Of a stretch of DNA of 64,000 nt, positions 19,615-29,105 are shown piece by piece. The position numbers were made by a program, and so were the translations under genes. Every line of letters begins with the position of its first letter. The first letter of the stretch is position 1. The DNA is taken from contig NZ_CP165646.1 in the NCBI RefSeq assembly GCF_041199995.1, forward strand, positions 744,001-808,000, read 5' to 3'. The DNA comes from Leptotrichia sp. HSP-342 (GTDB taxonomy: Bacteria > Fusobacteriota > Fusobacteriia > Fusobacteriales > Leptotrichiaceae). The notes below the pieces were generated by a model. The model searched no databases and was not told where the DNA came from. It worked only from the letters and a program-made list of their open reading frames with translations.

Positions 19615-20925
19615 ATGAAATTATTTGGAACGTCGAAAGTTAATGAAAATGGGAATTTATCAATAGGAGGAGTGGATACAGTTGAACTCGTAAAAGAATT
19701 TAAAACGCCACTTTATGTGATGGATCAGGAGCTTATTGAAACAACGATAGATAAAATGAAAGAGGCATTTAAGTCTACGAGATTTAATACAAGAATTGCT
19801 TATGCTGGAAAAGCGTTTTTATCAACAGGGATGATTAAACTGGTTGAATCAAAAGGGCTGGATTTGGATGTTGTTTCAGGCGGAGAACTTTATACTGCTC
19901 ATAAAGCGGGATTTCCAATGAATAAAGTTCATTTACATGGAAATAATAAATTGGTAAATGAAATTGAAATGGCTGTCGAATTTGGGATTGATACGATTGT
20001 TGTTGATAATGAGGATGAAATTGATAAAATTGAGAGAATTTGCCGTGAAAAAGGGAAGAAACAGGCTGTGCTTGTGAGAATCGATCCAGGAATAGAGGCA
20101 CATACGCATCATTATATAAAGACTTCTGGGCTTACTTCAAAATTTGGAATTTCATTGTTTCAGGATAATTTATTTGATATAATTAAAAGGCTGAATGATA
20201 GCGAATGGATAGAATTTAAAGGATTTCATACGCATATCGGTTCGCAAATTTTCCAATCGGCGTTCTTTATATTTGCTCTAGATGAGATTTTTAAATATTT
20301 GGATAAATTGAAAAAGGAATTGGGAATAGTAGTTCACACAGTAAATATGGGTGGAGGATTTGGAGTTTACTATAAGGAAGGAGATGATCCGAAACCGATA
20401 GAGGAAGTACTTAGTGAAATAATAACATACACGGAAGCAATGGAAATTAAATATCAGATTGGATTTAAGGAACTTTGCATTGAGCCAGGAAGAAGTATCG
20501 TTGGAAATGCGGGAACTACTTTGTACGAAGTTGGAGGAATTAAGGAAACAGTCGGTGGAAAAACGTATGTATTTATAGATGGAGGAATGTCGGACAATAT
20601 AAGAACGGCATTATATCAGGCAGAATATGAAGCTGGAGTTGTAAACAAGCTAAATGACACAGATGTAAGAGAAATAACTTTGGCAGGAAAACTGTGTGAA
20701 TCAGGGGATATTATCATTGAAAAAGGAAAATTGCCAAAAGCAACAGAAATTGGAGATATTGTCGCAGTAACGACAACAGGGGCATATTGTTACACAATGT
20801 CAAGTAACTATAACAGAATGATGCGACCAGCAGTTGTATTTGTAAAGGATGGAAAAGCTAAAGTTGCGGTAAAGAGAGAAACATTGGATGATTTAATTAG
20901 AAATGATGAAATTTTTGATTTATAA
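19615..20925 (+). CDS. lysA: Diaminopimelate decarboxylase
   Basis: PLP enzyme that converts meso-DAP to lysine. 436 residues. The PLP Lys is at about 66 in YAGKAFLS; the glycine-rich GGGFGVYY, the EPGRSIV motif and the CESGD active-site motif are present. A TTG in the same frame at 19528 lies inside the riboswitch terminator and cannot be the start; ATG at 19615 gives MKLFGTSK, as in homologs, though the ribosome site before it is weak (AAAGGAGAAGG is 34 bp upstream). First gene of the riboswitch-controlled unit. Confidence 0.93.
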   Translation: MKLFGTSKVNENGNLSIGGVDTVELVKEFKTPLYVMDQELIETTIDKMKEAFKSTRFNTRIAYAGKAFLSTGMIKLVESKGLDLDVVSGGELYTAHKAGFPMNKVHLHGNNKLVNEIEMAVEFGIDTIVVDNEDEIDKIERICREKGKKQAVLVRIDPGIEAHTHHYIKTSGLTSKFGISLFQDNLFDIIKRLNDSEWIEFKGFHTHIGSQIFQSAFFIFALDEIFKYLDKLKKELGIVVHTVNMGGGFGVYYKEGDDPKPIEEVLSEIITYTEAMEIKYQIGFKELCIEPGRSIVGNAGTTLYEVGGIKETVGGKTYVFIDGGMSDNIRTALYQAEYEAGVVNKLNDTDVREITLAGKLCESGDIIIEKGKLPKATEIGDIVAVTTTGAYCYTMSSNYNRMMRPAVVFVKDGKAKVAVKRETLDDLIRNDEIFDL

Positions 20926-20950
20926 AAAATAAGAAAGAGGTGAATTTACT

Positions 20951-22168
20951 GTGATTATTGTGCATAAATATGGTGGAACTTCGGTTGCTACAACGGAGAA
21001 AGTAATGAATATCGCAAAATATTTGGGAAGTGTGAAGGATTCTGGAAACGATGTGGTTGTTGTGGTTTCAGCAATGGGAAAAACTACAGATGCCTTAATA
21101 AAATTGGCTCACGAAATTACTGATAAGCCTGACTTGAGGGAGATGGACAGGCTAATGTCAACTGGAGAACAGCAGACAATTGCATTGCTTAGCATTGCTT
21201 TACAGACGCTTGGATATGAGGCTATCTCGCTTACAGGGGCTCAGGCTGGAATAAAAACGAGCGGACATTATACAAAAAACAGAATTGAGGACATTAATGG
21301 AAAAGAGATAAAAGAACATCTATCAAAAGGGAAAATTGTAGTTGTAGCTGGATTTCAGGGAGTAAATGAAGCTGGAGATGTGACAACTTTGGGACGTGGA
21401 GGATCTGATACATCGGCTGTTGCTCTAGCAGCTGCACTTGGAGGTAAATGTGAAATTTACACAGATGTAGATGGAATTTACTCAATTGATCCAAGAGTTT
21501 ATAAAGATGCCAAAAAATTGCCAGTTGTTTCTTATGATGAAATGATGGAGCTGGCTTTTTTAGGAGCTGGAGTAATGGAGCCAAGAGCAGTTGAGCTTGG
21601 AAGCAAATATGGTGTAGAAATTTACGTTGGAAAATCGCTTGGAGAAAAAAACGGAACGATTATAACGTCAGTAGAAAAAACAAAGGAGAATAAGGAAATG
21701 GAGCAAAAAGTAATAACTGGAGTATCAATCAATGAAAATATGGTAATGGTAAACGTAGAGGAAATCCCAACAAATGCACAAAATGTGTATGAAATTTTTG
21801 AAAAAGCCGAAGCAAATGGAATAAATATTGACATAATAAGTCAAAATGACGTAACAAGCCATCACGGAAGTTTTGCCTTTACTTGTCCAAAAACAGACAT
21901 TGCCGCACTTGAAAAAATTGGTTCAGAAATAGAAGCGGAATTTCCAAGAACATCGTTCATAATAAATCCTTACATTACAAAAGTTTCTGTAGTAGGAATA
22001 GGACTGATAAGCAACATTGGAGTAGCTGCCAAAATGTTTAGAATTCTTTCAGAAAACGACATAAGTTTCCATCAGGTTTCTACTTCTGAAATCAGTATTT
22101 CATTAGTTGTAGACGAAGTTATGGGGAAAAAAGTGGCTGAGTTATTTGCGAAGGAATTTGATTTGTAG
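20951..22168 (+). CDS. lysC: Aspartate kinase
   Basis: Phosphorylates aspartate at the entry of the lysine/threonine/methionine pathways. 405 residues: kinase domain 1-235 or so with KYGGTSV at the N-terminus, STGEQQTIALL and TLGRGGSDTSAVALAA; then two ACT domains, the second with SVVGIGLISNIGVAAKMF. GTG start behind GAGGTG, 25 bp after lysA. Likely feedback-inhibited through the ACT domains in addition to riboswitch control. Confidence 0.95.
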   Translation: MIIVHKYGGTSVATTEKVMNIAKYLGSVKDSGNDVVVVVSAMGKTTDALIKLAHEITDKPDLREMDRLMSTGEQQTIALLSIALQTLGYEAISLTGAQAGIKTSGHYTKNRIEDINGKEIKEHLSKGKIVVVAGFQGVNEAGDVTTLGRGGSDTSAVALAAALGGKCEIYTDVDGIYSIDPRVYKDAKKLPVVSYDEMMELAFLGAGVMEPRAVELGSKYGVEIYVGKSLGEKNGTIITSVEKTKENKEMEQKVITGVSINENMVMVNVEEIPTNAQNVYEIFEKAEANGINIDIISQNDVTSHHGSFAFTCPKTDIAALEKIGSEIEAEFPRTSFIINPYITKVSVVGIGLISNIGVAAKMFRILSENDISFHQVSTSEISISLVVDEVMGKKVAELFAKEFDL

Positions 22169-22181
22169 AAGGAAGGTTTGA

Positions 22182-22814
22182 ATGAAAAAAATAGTAATTT
22201 TATTAATGTTGATTATTGGAATGGTTTCTTTTGGTAATAATTATCAAAATAATTCAGAACTTGAAAAAGAAGTCAAGCAAATGATTAATAATTTTAATCA
22301 GCTTGAAAAAGATAAGCTATTTTCTGAACTAATGAAAAAGAAAACAAAATTAACGCTTGAAACAATAAAGATTAATGGTGCAGAGCCAGAGAATAAAACT
22401 AAACAAAAATCATTTATGGCAGTAATGGAGATGGTAACAGAACAACATTTAAAAAATTTAATTTACAATTCAAAAATTGAACTGGAAGATATAGAATATA
22501 TATCAAAAAATAAAGCTAATGTTTCAATAACTTTGAAAATGATAGATGGAATGGAACTTTTGAAAAGTTCAAAAAAATATCTTATGAGTAAATATGGAAA
22601 AGGTGGAAAATATTTAGATACAGATATATTTTTAGATGAAAAAGTCAAGAATGATGTAATGAAATATTTTGATGAACATACAAAAGAATTGATGAAAAAT
22701 GATGATAATAATGAAATAGTTGATATCGAATTAGAATTCACTGTAAGAAATGGTAAATGGGTTAGTAATGAAACTATCTCAAGATATATTTTGAACCAAT
22801 TTAAAGATTATTAA
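22182..22814 (+). CDS. Secreted protein of the local family (member C) within the lysine operon
   Basis: 210 residues with a signal peptide (MKKIVILLMLIIGMVSFG). The mature part is charged and helical with a beta stretch IEYISKNKANVSITLK and a C-terminal NGKWVSNETISRYIL, both resembling the proteins encoded at 1973 and 2692. It sits 13 bp after lysC and 34 bp before dapF on the same strand, so it should be co-transcribed with lysine genes although nothing in it suggests a metabolic role. Probably an inserted periplasmic-protein gene of unknown function. Confidence 0.82.
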   Translation: MKKIVILLMLIIGMVSFGNNYQNNSELEKEVKQMINNFNQLEKDKLFSELMKKKTKLTLETIKINGAEPENKTKQKSFMAVMEMVTEQHLKNLIYNSKIELEDIEYISKNKANVSITLKMIDGMELLKSSKKYLMSKYGKGGKYLDTDIFLDEKVKNDVMKYFDEHTKELMKNDDNNEIVDIELEFTVRNGKWVSNETISRYILNQFKDY

Positions 22815-22848
22815 ATATAAAATATAAAAAATAATGGAGGTTTTTGAG

Positions 22849-23700
22849 ATGTTAAAATTTGAGAAGTATCAAGGTGCGGGGAATGATTTTATTATTGTTG
22901 CTGAGAAGGATCTTATTGAAAAAGGAATACCTGAATATGGGGAATTTGCGAGTCAGGTTTGTGACAGGCATTTTGGAGTGGGTGCAGATGGACTGATTAT
23001 TTTGAAATATGTAGCAAGCATGCCATTTATGTTTTTCTTTAATGGAGATGGAAGTCAGGCACCAATGTGTGGAAATGGAATAAGATGTTTTTCACATTAT
23101 CTTGTAAACAATCACCTAGTTGAAGGAAACGAATTTACTGTAAAAACAGTTCCTGGCGATTTGATAATACAAGTAAATTACGATGAGGAAAAAGACGATT
23201 TCACAGCAAGAGTAAATATGGGAAAACCTGTTTTTAATGTAAAAGAATTAATAAATATTGAAAAAGAGGAGTTTTTAAGAGAAAAAATCAATATCGACGG
23301 AACAGAAATTGAAATTTCGTATATTTTTATGGGAACTGACCATTCTGTAATATTTGTAAATGATTTTGCAGATTATAATATTGATGAGCTTGGTAAAAAA
23401 ATTGAAAACTATACTGACTTATTTCCCAAAAAAGTCAATGTAAACTTTGTAAAGGTGTATGACAGGGAGCATATAGAAGTAATCACTTGGGAACGTGGAG
23501 CAGGAAGAACATTGGCTTGTGGAACTGGGGCTACAGCTTCAGCTGTACTTGCCAAAACTTTTGATTTTGTAGATGATAAGGTAAATGTGAAAGTTCCAGG
23601 AGGGCAGCTTGTTATTGAGTATGAAGGTGAAGAAAATGATGTATTTATGACAGGACCTAGTGAAAAAATAGCTGAAGGAATGTATAAATATCAAAGATAA
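22849..23700 (+). CDS. dapF: Diaminopimelate epimerase
   Basis: Interconverts LL-DAP and meso-DAP for lysine and peptidoglycan. 283 residues. Both catalytic Cys are visible, in MCGNGIRCF and in ACGTGATASAV; YQGAGNDF is at the N-terminus. The ATG at 22849 is chosen because GGAGG at 22836-22840 has the right spacing; an in-frame ATG at 22834 overlaps that site. Confidence 0.95.
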   Translation: MLKFEKYQGAGNDFIIVAEKDLIEKGIPEYGEFASQVCDRHFGVGADGLIILKYVASMPFMFFFNGDGSQAPMCGNGIRCFSHYLVNNHLVEGNEFTVKTVPGDLIIQVNYDEEKDDFTARVNMGKPVFNVKELINIEKEEFLREKINIDGTEIEISYIFMGTDHSVIFVNDFADYNIDELGKKIENYTDLFPKKVNVNFVKVYDREHIEVITWERGAGRTLACGTGATASAVLAKTFDFVDDKVNVKVPGGQLVIEYEGEENDVFMTGPSEKIAEGMYKYQR

Positions 23701-23746
23701 TTAAATTTTTAATTTAGGAAGTTAAATTAAGGAAAGAAGGAATAAA

Positions 23747-24631
23747 ATGAAATTTGAAGGTTCGTATGTGGCGCTAATTACGCCATTTAAAAATAACGGA
23801 ACGGAATTGGATGAGGATAAATTAAGAGAATTGGTAAATTATCACATTGAAAATGGTACATCTGGAATCGTACCTTGCGGAACAACTGGAGAAGCTCCAA
23901 CTTTGACATTTGCAGAACATGAAAAAGTAATAAAAATAGTTGTGGAAGAAGTGAAAGGGAGAATACAGGTAATCGCAGGGGCAGGATCAAATAATACAAC
24001 AAGAGCGATAGAACTTACAAAATACGCAAAGGAACTGGGAGCAGATGCAGCGTTAAGCACTTGCCCATACTACAATAAACCAAGTCAAAGAGGACTTTAT
24101 GAGCACTACAAAACAATTGCACAAGAAGCAAAATTTCCTATAATGCTTTATAATGTGCCTGGAAGAACAGGAACAAATATTGAAGCGGAAACAATCGCAA
24201 AACTGGCTGAACTGCCTGAAATTGTAGCTGTAAAGGAAGCGACAGGAAGTCTTGAACAAATGATAAGAATTCAGGATTTATGCGGAGATAAAATTGAAAT
24301 TCTTTCAGGAGAAGATCACCTAATCCTACCAATGCTGTCAATCGGTGCAAAAGGAGTTGTTTCTGTAGTTGCCAACATAATGCCCCAAGAAATGAGCGAT
24401 TTAATCAGTTCATTCTTAAACAAGAACTTTGATAAGGCGTTTGAACTGCACACAAAATTATACGATGTAAGCAGAAACATGTTCGTGGAAGGAAATCCTG
24501 TAACTGTGAAAGCTGCTATGAAAATACTTGGAAAACTTGACAATGACATAGTAAGATTACCATTGGTAGAGGCTGAGGCGGATACTTATGGGAAATTGAC
24601 AAAAGTGTTTAAAGAAAAAGGAATTTTTTAA
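23747..24631 (+). CDS. dapA: 4-hydroxy-tetrahydrodipicolinate synthase
   Basis: Condenses pyruvate with aspartate semialdehyde, the first step specific to DAP/lysine. 294 residues, the usual length. Motifs: ALITPFK at the N-terminus, GTTGEAPTL, the catalytic Tyr in YNVPGRTG and the Schiff-base Lys in VAVKEATG. Last gene of the lysine unit; no clear intrinsic terminator is seen directly after it. Confidence 0.96.
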   Translation: MKFEGSYVALITPFKNNGTELDEDKLRELVNYHIENGTSGIVPCGTTGEAPTLTFAEHEKVIKIVVEEVKGRIQVIAGAGSNNTTRAIELTKYAKELGADAALSTCPYYNKPSQRGLYEHYKTIAQEAKFPIMLYNVPGRTGTNIEAETIAKLAELPEIVAVKEATGSLEQMIRIQDLCGDKIEILSGEDHLILPMLSIGAKGVVSVVANIMPQEMSDLISSFLNKNFDKAFELHTKLYDVSRNMFVEGNPVTVKAAMKILGKLDNDIVRLPLVEAEADTYGKLTKVFKEKGIF

Positions 24632-25211
24632 TTTTTTATTTGTTGGAAATTTTAGATTTACAAATTGCAATATTAATTACGGTATTTTCCTAAATTTTTT
24701 AAAAATAAATTTATTCTACAACCTTGGCTAAAGAATAATACTAGGGTATAATATACTGATGACGAAAATGATAAATAATGCTGAGAGAACAAAAAATTCT
24801 TAAAATGAATACAGAGTAGCAAAAGTAACAATTAGAAAATGGAAAAAAGAATCTAAAGGAATTATAGATAAAAAATTACAGAAATACCTGAATAAAAGGA
24901 ACTGGAATTGATATATTAAAAAGATATCAGCCGTATTAATGAAAAAATAAGGACTGTTGACAAGTATGCATGAGTAAAAATTTATTCGATCAGTAATCTT
25001 TTCTTTCATGCCCTTCACATATACAAAACTTGGCGCTGAGAACGAGAATACTATTAATCTTAAAAATAATCCTGGTAACATCTTTTTCACATAAATTCCT
25101 CTTGAATTAATCTTTTTGTATTTTTATTATTTAATATATTTTACAGTAAATATTATATCATATTTATATAAAAAGTCAATACTATTAAGAAATAAAAGTG
25201 AAAAAATCCTA
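24632..25211. other. Non-coding stretch with a relic transposase HTH
   Basis: No intact gene is supported. At about 24759-24905 the plus strand reads MTKMINNAERTKNS, stop, NEYRVAKVTIRKWKKES..., the helix-turn-helix of an IS3-type OrfA with stops. On the minus strand a reading frame from 25090 starts with a signal-like MKKMLPGLFLRLIVFSFSAP but soon becomes the antisense of the relic, so at most it is a truncated gene start. Confidence 0.4.
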
Positions 25212-26181
25212 CACGACAAACGCATGAAAAAAATCTAAAAGAATTGTTAATATATATTACTCAAATAGAGGACAAGTGACAGGCTTCAAAAATAAAACAC
25301 AAATTAAGTCACATTGTTGTGATTACTCTTTTTGCTATGCTTGCGAATGTTGAATATTGGGAAGAGATTGAGGAATTTGGGAAACTGTATCTTAAAGCAT
25401 TAAAAAGATACTTGGAGCTGCCAAAAGGAAAAGGGAATGAGATAGAAGTGATATTACGTCTGCTTGATAAAATCTTAGTAAAGGAATGTATAGTTATAAT
25501 AGATGCGATAGGAACCCAGAAAGAAATCATAAAAAAGATAGGAAAGAAGAAGGGCTATTTCTGTCTCCAGGTAAAAGGGAACCAGAAGACTTTAAAAGAA
25601 GATATAGAAGATTACTTTGCTGACAAGGGATTCAGAAAAAAATTAAAGGAAGAAGGAATGTACAGCAGGAAAACAGAAAAGCAAAGGGGTCGACTGGAAA
25701 CTAGGGAATATTACTATACTGAAGAAACAGAATGGCTTATTAAAAGAAATAAGGAATGGAAGGAAGTAAAAGGGATAGGTGCATCATTTTAACAACAGAA
25801 GAAAATGGAAAAAATCAGGAACAGAAAAGGTATTACATAACGAATACAGCAGGGGGAGTGGAAGAATTCGTAAGAGCGGTAAGAGGACATTGGGCAATAG
25901 AAAGTTATCATTGGATACTGGATGTGACATTCAGAGAAGATGCAAATAAGACATTAAACAAAAATGCGGCAAGAAACTTAAATATTCTAAGGAAATTAGC
26001 AATTTCAATACTGGAAGAACTGCCGTTCAGAAAGAAATTTAGCAGAAGGATAAAGAAGTACATTATATCATTAGATATAAGGAAATATTTAAAATTATTT
26101 TTTGATATTATAGAAAAGTTGTTGTTAAAAAAATGGATTAAATATAAAGAAATAGTTTAAAATATTCATGCGTTTGTCGTG
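25212..26181 (+). mobile_element. Internally deleted ISAs1 family element
   Basis: Perfect 17-bp terminal inverted repeats, CACGACAAACGCATGAA (25212-25228) and its complement (26165-26181). AAAATCCT flanks both sides (25203-25210 and 26182-26189), a likely target duplication. The transposase inside is defective. An element of about 970 bp with intact ends could still be moved by a transposase supplied in trans. Confidence 0.85.
25224..26160 (+). pseudogene. Defective ISAs1 transposase
   Basis: Reads in order KELLIYITQIEDK, stop (TGA where Arg is expected), QASKIKHKLSHIVVITLFAMLANVEYW, LELPKGKG, then directly NEIEVILRLLDK...IDAIGTQKEI, VKGNQKTLKEDI, GRLETREYY, and after a frameshift near 25780 RGHWAIESYHWILDVTFREDANKT. 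Compared with ISAs1 transposases the stretch between LELPKG and GNEI (about 100 residues, including the first catalytic Asp in IAIDGKT) is missing. So there is one stop, one large in-frame deletion and one frameshift. Confidence 0.85.
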
Positions 26182-26198
26182 AAAATCCTCTATTTTAA

Positions 26199-26227
26199 TT
26201 GATTGGGGTATTTTTTTATGTTATAAT
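26199..26227 (+). promoter_or_regulatory. Promoter of thrC
   Basis: TTGATT (26199-26204), 17-bp spacer, TATAAT (26222-26227) with TATG just before the -10. It lies 10 bp inside the host sequence from the ISAs1 target duplication, so the insertion left it intact. Confidence 0.75.
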
Positions 26228-26263
26228 ACTTTATAAACAAAATAATTAAAAAGAGGTGTAATT

Positions 26264-27757
26264 ATGAATTATAAAAGTACAAGAGGCGGTGAGTTACAAA
26301 ACTCTACTTTTGCCACATTACATGGACTTGCAAATGGTGGTGGGCTTTATATTCCTGAAAAATTGCCAGAAGTGAAATTGACTTATGATGAACTGAAAAA
26401 TTTATCTTATCAAGAACTTTCAGAAAAAATTATAAAACTATTTTTTACAGAATTTTCAGACGAAGAAATAAAAAATGCTGTGAATAATGCTTATAACAAT
26501 ACTACTTTTACTGATGAAAATATTGTTCCTGTACATAAATTAAACGAAAAAGTGAGTTTTGGAGAACTGTTTCATGGAAGAACATTGGCATTTAAAGATT
26601 TAGCTCTTTCATTATTCCCGTATTTACTGCTTTTAAGTAAAGAAAAACAAAAAGAAAATAAAAAAATATTGATTTTAGCTGCAACTTCTGGTGATACTGG
26701 AAAGGCTGCACTTGAAGGATTCAAAGATATTGATAGAATTAACATTGTCGTATTTTATCCTAAAAATGGAGTTAGTCCGATGCAGGAAGAACAAATGCGA
26801 AAACAGCTTGGAAACAACGTAGAAATAGTTGCGATAAACGGAAACTTTGATGATGCTCAAAGTGCCATAAAAGTCATTTTTTCAAGTGAAGAATTTAAAA
26901 AATATGCAAACGATCATAATGTAATGTTTTCCAGTGCAAACTCTATCAACATCGGAAGATTATTCCCACAAATCATATATTATGTATCAACTTACGTAAA
27001 TTTGGTAAAGGCTGGAACAATTAAACCTAATGAGGAATTTAATGTTGTAGTTCCAACTGGTAACTTTGGAAATATTTTGGCTGGATTTATCGCCAAAAAG
27101 CTTGGGATACCAATCAAAAAATTTATTTCGGCTTCAAACAAAAATAAAGTTCTAGCTGATTTCTTCCAAACTGGAATATATAATAAAAATAGAGATTTTT
27201 ATGCAACAAATTCTCCATCAATGGATATTCTTCTTTCATCAAACTTTGAGAGATATCTATATTATGCATTAAATGAAAACTCTGAAAGAGTAAATGAATT
27301 AATCACAAACTTGCTTTCAGGAGGAGAATTGTCTGTAAATGAAGAGGAATTGAAAAATATTCAAAATGAATTTTATGGAGAGTTTTCAAATGACGATGAA
27401 ACTGTAAATGCAATTAAGAGTGTGTATGAAAATTATCATTATTTAATGGATCCTCATACAGCAGTTGCTTATTCTGTTTATGAAAAATTAGATAACAGTA
27501 ATTTAGACAAAAATACTCATACTATAATAATGTCAACAGCACACCCTTTCAAATTCCCAACTCCAATTGCAAAAGCATTGGGAATTGATGAAACAAAAAA
27601 TCCTTATACAATTTTAGATGAAATATCAGAAACTACTGGGGTAAAATTTCCAGAAAAATTAACAGAAGTCAGAAATTCAGAAATAAGATTTTCGAATGTA
27701 ATTGATAAGGCTGATATTCAAGATTTTGTAAAAAAATATATAAAAGATTTGAAATAA
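26264..27757 (+). CDS. thrC: Threonine synthase
   Basis: PLP enzyme converting O-phosphohomoserine to threonine. 497 residues, the long bacterial/fungal type. N-terminal YKSTRGG, PLP Lys in GRTLAFKDLAL near 110, phosphate-binding AATSGDTGKAAL, VPTGNFGNILAGF and STAHPFKFP near the C-terminus. AAAGAGGTG precedes the ATG. Monocistronic with its own promoter, separate from the riboswitch-controlled lysC unit that feeds the same pathway. Confidence 0.96.
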   Translation: MNYKSTRGGELQNSTFATLHGLANGGGLYIPEKLPEVKLTYDELKNLSYQELSEKIIKLFFTEFSDEEIKNAVNNAYNNTTFTDENIVPVHKLNEKVSFGELFHGRTLAFKDLALSLFPYLLLLSKEKQKENKKILILAATSGDTGKAALEGFKDIDRINIVVFYPKNGVSPMQEEQMRKQLGNNVEIVAINGNFDDAQSAIKVIFSSEEFKKYANDHNVMFSSANSINIGRLFPQIIYYVSTYVNLVKAGTIKPNEEFNVVVPTGNFGNILAGFIAKKLGIPIKKFISASNKNKVLADFFQTGIYNKNRDFYATNSPSMDILLSSNFERYLYYALNENSERVNELITNLLSGGELSVNEEELKNIQNEFYGEFSNDDETVNAIKSVYENYHYLMDPHTAVAYSVYEKLDNSNLDKNTHTIIMSTAHPFKFPTPIAKALGIDETKNPYTILDEISETTGVKFPEKLTEVRNSEIRFSNVIDKADIQDFVKKYIKDLK

Positions 27758-27849
27758 AAATATACTCGATCGATTATTTTATGAAATTATTAAAATTTAT
27801 CACTTGAGTATTTTATTTGAAATCTCTCCCGTTATTTCATATACTTTTA

Positions 27850-28310
27850 TTACTTTCATCACTCCATAAGCATATTAAAATTATGGGCTATGTCTTCTAA
27901 TTTTTACTTGGCTAGCCCATGTTTTTTTATTTGATTTAAATCCAGTAAATATCGTAGAAGGAATAATAGATAATGTCCCGTTTTCTTAATTCTCTTTTCT
28001 AATATTCTTTTTCCATAAAATCTGGTATTATCCATAACTATCAGGATACTCTTTCTTTAATTTTTCAATATACCTTAAAAATATTTCTCTGAGTCATTTA
28101 TTAATTAGTGTATCCTCTACTTTTTCAGTAACCAGATTTATTTTTGAATATCTTAATCTACTTTTCTTTTTTTCAATAGATATTCTTCTTTTACTCCAGT
28201 CATATTCACGGTAGTAATATTCGTCAAAGTCTGTTACATCAATGTAGATTATTTCCCTACCTGAACTTGTTTCTAATAATTTTTTAAAAATTTTAAACCC
28301 TTTTCTTTCG
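27850..28310 (-). pseudogene. Decayed IS630 family transposase relic
   Basis: On the minus strand the sequence reads EIIYIDVTDFDEYYYREYDW, SKRRISIEKKKSRLRYSKINL, a stop, LREIFLRYIEKL, further stops, and ends with a corrupted version of the segment HGLAK...KLEDIAHNFNML. It is clearly homologous at DNA level to the copy at 17467-17946 (same order of motifs) but lacks the middle and carries many stops. The insertion occupies most of the thrC to 28376 gap. Confidence 0.75.
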
Positions 28311-28375
28311 TAAAAAATATGTTATACTTATAATGAGAAAAAGTAGAAATTCAGATATGCAGTAAAGAGGAAAAT

Positions 28376-28984
28376 ATGGAAAAATATGTGATGTTTAGAG
28401 GAAAAGTTATAGATAAATGGTACGACTTTGATAAAAGGGCACATTATCATATTGTAGCGATGGATGATGAGGGGAAAAGATTTGATTTGGCGGTTAATAT
28501 TGGAAGTATTTATGAGAAGATGAATGAAATTGTTTCTTCCAATTTGAAGGTTTATTATGATGAGAATTATAATTGCCGAAAGAGGATTGTCCGTAAAATG
28601 CTGTCACAAAAAAATGGCATTACAGAATGTCACAAGGATTTATATCTGGATTATATTAGAATGAAACTTTTTCCACACGAAAAGATGATACAGATGAAGG
28701 GGTTTGATATAAAAAGCGTTTATTTGACCGGAATTATTGAAAAGAATGTTGTGCAGGCTATGAATAATGATGATTATGAAGTGATTGCGTTTGGAAGGCT
28801 TTATGCGAATGGGAAAGGGTTGCATGATATTCATATGAATCAAGGAAGTACAGATAAATTTAGGAAAAATGATGCTTCGTATTCTGATGGAGGGTTGTTT
28901 TTTAGAAATAGACGAGATGATAAGATTACAGCTGTATTTATTGCATTTATTACTCAAAGTTTAAATATGCCTGAAAGTGTTTAG
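28376..28984 (+). CDS. DUF2278 family protein
   Basis: Cytosolic protein of 202 residues. The diagnostic segment is GLHDIHMNQGS near residue 140, typical of DUF2278 (YukJ-like) proteins; the N-terminal FRGKVIDKWYDFDKRAHYHI and DLAVNIGS strands also fit. The family has no established function. AAAGAGGAAAAT gives the ribosome site, and an extended -10 (TATGTTATACT) lies about 60 bp upstream. Single gene. Confidence 0.85.
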   Translation: MEKYVMFRGKVIDKWYDFDKRAHYHIVAMDDEGKRFDLAVNIGSIYEKMNEIVSSNLKVYYDENYNCRKRIVRKMLSQKNGITECHKDLYLDYIRMKLFPHEKMIQMKGFDIKSVYLTGIIEKNVVQAMNNDDYEVIAFGRLYANGKGLHDIHMNQGSTDKFRKNDASYSDGGLFFRNRRDDKITAVFIAFITQSLNMPESV

Positions 28985-29105
28985 AGTCAGATTAATAAGA
29001 ATTAGACGTAATTTATGAGATGGATTTTAAAATAAATTTTTATAAAAATAATTAATAAAATATGGGGAAATATAAAAGTTAGAAAAGAAAAGAGGTGTGA
29101 CAAAG

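Noticed and set aside
24800..25090. Minus-strand frame starting MKKMLPGLFLRLIVF
   Set aside because: Only the first 30 or so residues look like a signal peptide; the rest is antisense of a transposase relic, so no gene is called.
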